Source of the DNA: JBAZOJ01 sp041648755
Lineage (GTDB): Bacteria; Planctomycetota; B143-G9
Direction of reading: 5' to 3'
DNA: 18,511 nucleotides
Assembly (NCBI GenBank): GCA_041648755.1
Contig: JBAZOJ010000042.1
Coordinates: 1 to 18,511, forward strand
In this document: one piece after another, positions 15,297 to 18,511 of the stretch
How positions within the stretch are numbered: the stretch's first letter is position 1
Layout of the letters: each line of letters begins with the position of its first letter
Translations under genes and position numbers: made by a program
Notes under the pieces: generated by a model
The model's database searches: none
The model's input: only the letters and a program-made list of their open reading frames with translations
Told to the model about the DNA's origin: nothing

Positions 15297-16743
15297 GGTG
15301 AAGATGGTCACACCGAAGTCGCTCCTTATCTTTCTTGCCCTGACCCTGCTTCTGTGCGAAGCCGGAGCCGGAGAAGTGCCGCCCCCGTTCCCCGATCAGC
15401 CGCGCGATATTGTTTCTCTCCTCGATGCGCTGGAATCCCCCAGGATGGACATTCGCACCCATGCCCTGGACCTGCTGCTCGATGGCCCGCCTGTTGACGC
15501 GGCCCTGCTGACCGGGCGATTGACCACTGCCCATACTGCTGCCCGCATCGCTCTCTATTCTGTCGCGGCGAAGTGGGGCGACGAGAGTACACTGGCCGTA
15601 ATGCTTGACAGATATCCCACGCTGAAGCCTACCTCTTTCGAGGCTATCAGGATGATGGAGAACATCCTGGCGATGGGCGTACGCTATCGGCTTCCACCGG
15701 ATTTTCTCCCGAGCCTCCTGCGAGCCTGGCTTGAAGGTGACGAGGATTTCACTGACAACGCGGCGCTGGCGCTTGAGAAAATGGGCCGTGGGGCCTTGCC
15801 GGAGCTGCTTCGCCTGATGAAGTGGGGGGATGAGGGCCAGATTTTCACTGTTATGACGCTGATGAGCGAAATGGGCGTCGTTCCGGAGCGTGAAACAAGG
15901 GCTATCGCGATGTCGGATTTCAGCTCGGCGGATGTGGCACTCGATGCCGCTGTGATGTGGCTTCCCAATGGCCTGGAGCTCGCCGGGCAACTGCTTAAGA
16001 ATGAGGACAGCCCGGAATCCGTAAGGCGCCGGGCCCTGTGGTGGCTCGTGGCATCCGGACTGGCGCCGAAGGCGGAGGAACTGATCGCCCTCGCGAAGGG
16101 CGACAGCGACGGACTGGCTGCTGACGGGCGGTTTGCCCTTTACTGCACTGCGTTCCCGGACTGGATGGCGCGCGAAAAGACGTTGCGCGAAGGGGCGAGG
16201 GAACTGACGGCCAGAGATGCCTATCTGCTGCTTTACTGCGGCGACAGGGAATCAATACTGACGCTGGCGCTTGCGCACGGTGACAAGGAAGCGGACAAGC
16301 TTCGCGAGCCCTTTTTCAAGCGCGTGCTTGGCAGCGAGGATCCGCCAGGGAATATCGCGTTTCGGGAAATCCCCCGGCTGTTCCCGACAATGGATTCGCT
16401 CATCGCATCGCGCCTGAGGGATCTTGCCGGGCCGCTGGCCAAGGGGGGCAAGTACGAGCAAGCCGCGCAACTGCTCAGCCGGTCCTTGATGCTGGCATGG
16501 GACAACCAGTCGTCGGCAGAGCTGATGGAGATTATGGCAGGGGAGCCAGGGATCGAGTCGGCCCTGTTCCTGGCGCCGTGGCGCAAGTGGAATTGCAGCG
16601 GGGAGATCGGCGAGAGGGCGGAGTCATTTGCGCGAGCGGTATCGGGGTCGCTGGCGGACGCATATCACCTGGGCCTTGCCCCGGAGGAAATCCCCCAGGA
16701 AAGGCTGGATCCTGCCATAATGGCAGAGAGGATTGCGTTCTAA
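15295..16743 (+). CDS. exported HEAT-like repeat protein
   Basis: From the ATG at 15295 this has 482 residues (479 from the second ATG at 15304; neither has a ribosome binding site). The open frame reaches back to a TTG at 15214, but the signal peptide argues for the later starts. Residues 8-24 (PKSLLIFLALTLLLCEAG) form a Sec signal peptide with likely cleavage near AGAG-EVPPP. The mature protein is helical with repeat-like stretches, for example DIRTHALDLLLDG, AALALEKMGRGALPELLRLM and SVRRRALWWLVASG, the LxxAL-type pattern of HEAT repeats. No catalytic motif is visible. It follows the similar gene at 13873 and may be a diverged paralog. Its stop overlaps the stop of the convergent rhomboid-like gene (CTAA, 16740-16743). 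Confidence 0.72.
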   Translation: MVKMVTPKSLLIFLALTLLLCEAGAGEVPPPFPDQPRDIVSLLDALESPRMDIRTHALDLLLDGPPVDAALLTGRLTTAHTAARIALYSVAAKWGDESTLAVMLDRYPTLKPTSFEAIRMMENILAMGVRYRLPPDFLPSLLRAWLEGDEDFTDNAALALEKMGRGALPELLRLMKWGDEGQIFTVMTLMSEMGVVPERETRAIAMSDFSSADVALDAAVMWLPNGLELAGQLLKNEDSPESVRRRALWWLVASGLAPKAEELIALAKGDSDGLAADGRFALYCTAFPDWMAREKTLREGARELTARDAYLLLYCGDRESILTLALAHGDKEADKLREPFFKRVLGSEDPPGNIAFREIPRLFPTMDSLIASRLRDLAGPLAKGGKYEQAAQLLSRSLMLAWDNQSSAELMEIMAGEPGIESALFLAPWRKWNCSGEIGERAESFARAVSGSLADAYHLGLAPEEIPQERLDPAIMAERIAF

Positions 16744-17408
16744 GTCTGCTGTGGCTCCGGAGGAGGAACCCGGCGGCGGCCGATGACCGCCATCAGAAGA
16801 AAGCCAAAGAAGAGCGCCCCGACGCAAGAGTACCATGCTATCCACAGGTTCGAGACCTCTTCCTCCACTGCCAACGCCCATTGGAGCAATAGCCATACGC
16901 CCACGAAGAGCAAAGCCGGCAAGTTGAAAGTATCGTGCCAGAACAAGGTAAACACCATTGACCCTGGATGGAGCAGCATGTATGCTCCAATAATGCCTGA
17001 GACCGATCCGGCAACACCCATCGTTTGTTCGAACGAGAGTGGATCGAGGCTGCACAGAAAGAGCCCTGAGGCCGCCCCGGACAGGAGATAGAACGCCAGG
17101 AAGCCAAAATGCCCCAACCGGTCTTCCACCCTTCCGCCAAACACCCCAAGAAACAGCACGTTCACCGGGTGGCTCAGAATCCCGCCGGGAAGGAACTGGC
17201 AGGTGAAAAACGGCAGAAGGCTCAATCCGAGGAACGTGTCGTTGTTGTAGTGTTGTGCCGGAACCAGGGCCATATTCGATAGGAGTTTGTCGAGAGCCCC
17301 TGAAGGGATGAACCACTGCCCGATGTAGACCGACAGGTTCACTGTCACTAAGAGCCACTTCATCCAGGGGAATTTCTCGCGTCGGGGGTCCACCATCAAG
17401 GGGATCAT
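16740..17408 (-). CDS. catalytically dead rhomboid-like membrane protein (pseudoprotease)
   Basis: This 222-residue multipass membrane protein aligns almost without gaps to the rhomboid protease encoded just upstream (17486-18157): both start MIPL, and both share FLGLSL-x-PFFT-x-QFL and RLGHFGFL at the same positions (97-104). The active-site residues are changed. The catalytic Ser of GASG is Ala133 (GVAG), the catalytic His of WWAHVGG is Cys195 (WYSCVGA), and the first His of the HLLGN motif is Ser79, while N83 is kept. The frame is intact with a full set of membrane segments, so it is under some constraint rather than a decaying relic. It should bind transmembrane segments or the active paralog without cleaving, as eukaryotic iRhoms do; that role is inferred. 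77 bp separate it from the upstream stop. Only a distant GGAG precedes the ATG. Confidence 0.85.
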   Translation of the reverse strand: MIPLMVDPRREKFPWMKWLLVTVNLSVYIGQWFIPSGALDKLLSNMALVPAQHYNNDTFLGLSLLPFFTCQFLPGGILSHPVNVLFLGVFGGRVEDRLGHFGFLAFYLLSGAASGLFLCSLDPLSFEQTMGVAGSVSGIIGAYMLLHPGSMVFTLFWHDTFNLPALLFVGVWLLLQWALAVEEEVSNLWIAWYSCVGALFFGFLLMAVIGRRRVPPPEPQQT

Positions 17409-17485
17409 CGGGTTCTGCTATCTCCCCTGTTCTGCGATCTTCCATTCGATGTGTGATTCAGGAAAGAAGGCTTCAGGACGGCCCT

Positions 17486-18157
17486 CTAAAGCCTTTGCCG
17501 CGCCGCTGCTTCAGGGGGCGGACCTGCCATAATGAATCGTAGCATCGCGCCGCTGACAAACCCGCCGACATGCGCCCACCAGGCCACGCCCGCCTGCATC
17601 TGGACGTCGGTTGAGGCGAGTATCATCTGGACCACGAACCACTCGCCAATGAAGAACCACGCAGGCAATGTCAGCACAAAGAACGGGGGGATGAAAGTCA
17701 GGACTCCCGCGCGCGGGTACAGCATCAGGTAAGCGCCCAGCACACCCGATATCGCGCCGGATGCGCCAACTGTAGGAATTGCGGAATGCGGGACAAAGCT
17801 GCAAAACAGCAGCCCTGCGACGAACCCTGTGAACAGGTAGAACACCAGGAATCCGAAATGCCCGAGCCTCTCCTCCACATTGTCGCCGAACACAAACAGG
17901 AAAAGCATGTTCCCAAGCAGGTGCATCCATCCGCCGTGCAGGAACTGGCTCGTGAAAAACGGCATAAGGCTCAGGCCAAGGAAAGAGTTGTTGTCGTAGT
18001 GCGTGGCCGGTGTCAGGGCGAAGTTCTCGACCAGATTGTCCAGCGCGGCAGGCGAAAGAGATATCTCCATTATATAGACCAGCACATTGACCCCAATCAG
18101 GAGCCACGTGACGATCGGCGTGCTTTCGCGCGGATTCTTATCGTAAAGCGGGATCAT
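17486..18157 (-). CDS. rhomboid-family intramembrane serine protease
   Basis: A 223-residue polytopic membrane protease. Rhomboids cleave other membrane proteins inside or next to their transmembrane helix using a Ser-His dyad. Both residues are present: S133 in GASGAISGVLGAYL and H196 in WWAHVGGFVSGA. The supporting HLLGN motif (H79, N83) after GGWM and the L1-loop-like region before it are also intact. At least six hydrophobic segments are seen (around 17-33, 62-73, 81-92, 101-121, 129-147, 159-181 and 192-210). The C-terminus ends in a short Pro/Ala/Arg-rich tail. The ATG at 18157 has no ribosome binding site; TATAAT 10 nt upstream implies a leader of only about 3 nt. An inactive paralog follows, probably in the same transcript. 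No DUF or zinc-finger extension is present. Confidence 0.93.
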   Translation of the reverse strand: MIPLYDKNPRESTPIVTWLLIGVNVLVYIMEISLSPAALDNLVENFALTPATHYDNNSFLGLSLMPFFTSQFLHGGWMHLLGNMLFLFVFGDNVEERLGHFGFLVFYLFTGFVAGLLFCSFVPHSAIPTVGASGAISGVLGAYLMLYPRAGVLTFIPPFFVLTLPAWFFIGEWFVVQMILASTDVQMQAGVAWWAHVGGFVSGAMLRFIMAGPPPEAAARQRL

Positions 18158-18166
18158 GCTGCGCTG

Positions 18167-18172
18167 ATTATA
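18167..18172 (-). promoter_or_regulatory. candidate -10 box of the rhomboid pair
   Basis: On the minus strand TATAAT (18172-18167) lies 9 nt before the ATG at 18157; the predicted start site near 18160 would make the transcript nearly leaderless. The -35 region is poor. Confidence 0.4.
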
Positions 18173-18246
18173 CTACCGGCGCGGCGCAAATGCTCGTTTT
18201 TTGGTCGGAGCCCCGAAGACAGAGCGAAGAAGCCTGAGAAGAGGAT

Positions 18247-18278
18247 TTTACCACAGAGGACTCAGAGGTTCACAGAGG
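18247..18278 (+). repeat. CACAGAGG-type short tandem array
   Basis: TTTTACCACAGAGGACTCAGAGGTTCACAGAGG-like: three CAGAGG units at about 9-11 bp spacing, the same architecture as the 34-mer family with diverged units. Confidence 0.6.
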
Positions 18279-18330
18279 AGAAGAGGCATTTTGCGAGGCC
18301 AAAGAGTCGGTGAAGACCAACGAAAGAGGT

Positions 18331-18364
18331 TTTTACCGCAGAGTCCGCAGAGATGCGCAGAGGA
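18331..18364 (+). repeat. interspersed CGCAGAG repeat, copy 2
   Basis: 33 of 34 positions match 5385-5418 on the opposite strand, about 13 kb away. Both copies lie between genes. Confidence 0.8.
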
Positions 18365-18470
18365 AGAAGATGAGCATTCTGGTTTTGCGAAGCCCAAGAT
18401 TGGCCGGAAAAGAGGGCCACAACTGTAGGGGCGGTACCCATATGCGCTAACTTAGTAGCTGGTTTTTCGC

Positions 18471-18499
18471 TTGACTGAGGGGGTTCGGCGTGCTAAAAT
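18471..18499 (+). promoter_or_regulatory. strong promoter of the gene at the right edge
   Basis: TTGACT (18471-18476), 17-bp spacer, TAAAAT (18494-18499). Placing the start site 7 nt after the -10 box gives 18506, exactly the A of an ATG. Confidence 0.7.
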
Positions 18500-18505
18500 G
18501 CTGGC

Positions 18506-18511
18506 ATGAAG
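18506..18511 (+). CDS. start of an unidentified gene, cut by the window edge
   Basis: Only the first two codons (Met-Lys) are visible. The call rests on the near-consensus promoter immediately upstream, whose predicted start site coincides with this ATG, implying a leaderless transcript. Confidence 0.4.

Larger units (their letters stand above)
18173..18470. other. intergenic region made of interspersed repeats
   Basis: About 300 bp without a supported gene. It contains a CACAGAGG-type array at 18247-18278, a CGCAGAG 34-mer at 18331-18364 (see the repeat entry) and a GTAGGGGCGGTACCC stretch at 18425-18439. Open frames here give peptides such as LPQSPQR that recur at the other repeat copy and are not genes. 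Confidence 0.6.

Noticed and set aside
18247..18364. Regularly spaced repeats considered as a CRISPR array
   Set aside because: Units are 6-9 bp at 9-11 bp spacing with no 25-40 bp repeat/spacer structure and no cas genes nearby.
18201..18428. Small open frames across the right-hand repeats (and 5090-5500 on the left) sharing an LPQSPQR peptide
   Set aside because: The shared peptide is a translation of the CGCAGAG nucleotide repeat, not of a conserved protein.

Overview
The window comes from a GC-rich (roughly 60% by eye) bacterial chromosome. It is probably a diderm: it encodes an HtrA/DegP-type protease, a lipoprotein with a clear lipobox, and several other exported proteins. Housekeeping genes (tatD, tcdA, rnhA, nadE, tRNA-Gly) sit among large repeat proteins (TPR, beta-helix, HEAT-like) with little operon conservation. 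Together with cross-genome-type interspersed repeats, this suggests an uncultivated, deep-branching lineage. I cannot name a phylum from the sequence alone.

Layout. 1-307 (-): N-terminus of an HtrA-like serine protease, cut by the window edge. 393-920 (-): CYTH-domain phosphohydrolase/cyclase. 981-2956 (+): a two-gene operon with an ATGA overlap, a purine nucleoside phosphorylase of the MTAP/MTIP family followed by an MTA/SAH deaminase-type amidohydrolase; together they fit methylthioadenosine salvage through methylthioinosine. 3067-4632 (-): a cysteine-rich exported protein of unknown family. It is bracketed by a 63-bp direct repeat that consists of the end of one gene copy plus the start of the next, so it looks like the last intact member of a tandem array. 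4633-5504 has no convincing gene but holds interspersed repeats. 5555-7306 (-): beta-helix lipoprotein with a clear promoter and a perfect terminator.

7399-8887 (-): tatD and tcdA overlap as an operon, with a GTG and a TTG start. 9024-11813 (+): a large cytoplasmic TPR protein. 11860-11933: tRNA-Gly(CCC), with a consensus promoter whose -35 box overlaps the TPR stop codon. rnhA begins 7 nt after the tRNA CCA with no ribosome binding site. It is followed by a YfcE/MJ0936-type phosphoesterase, NAD synthetase and two exported HEAT-like proteins. 16740-18157 (-): two tandem rhomboid genes. The upstream one has the Ser-His dyad; the downstream one has lost both residues (Ser to Ala, His to Cys). 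The window ends with a near-consensus promoter whose predicted start site is the A of an ATG, the start of another gene.

The strongest signals for follow-up are the active/inactive rhomboid pair, the collapsed tandem array of the cysteine-rich secreted protein, the tRNA-rnhA junction, and the recurring leaderless or near-leaderless gene starts.
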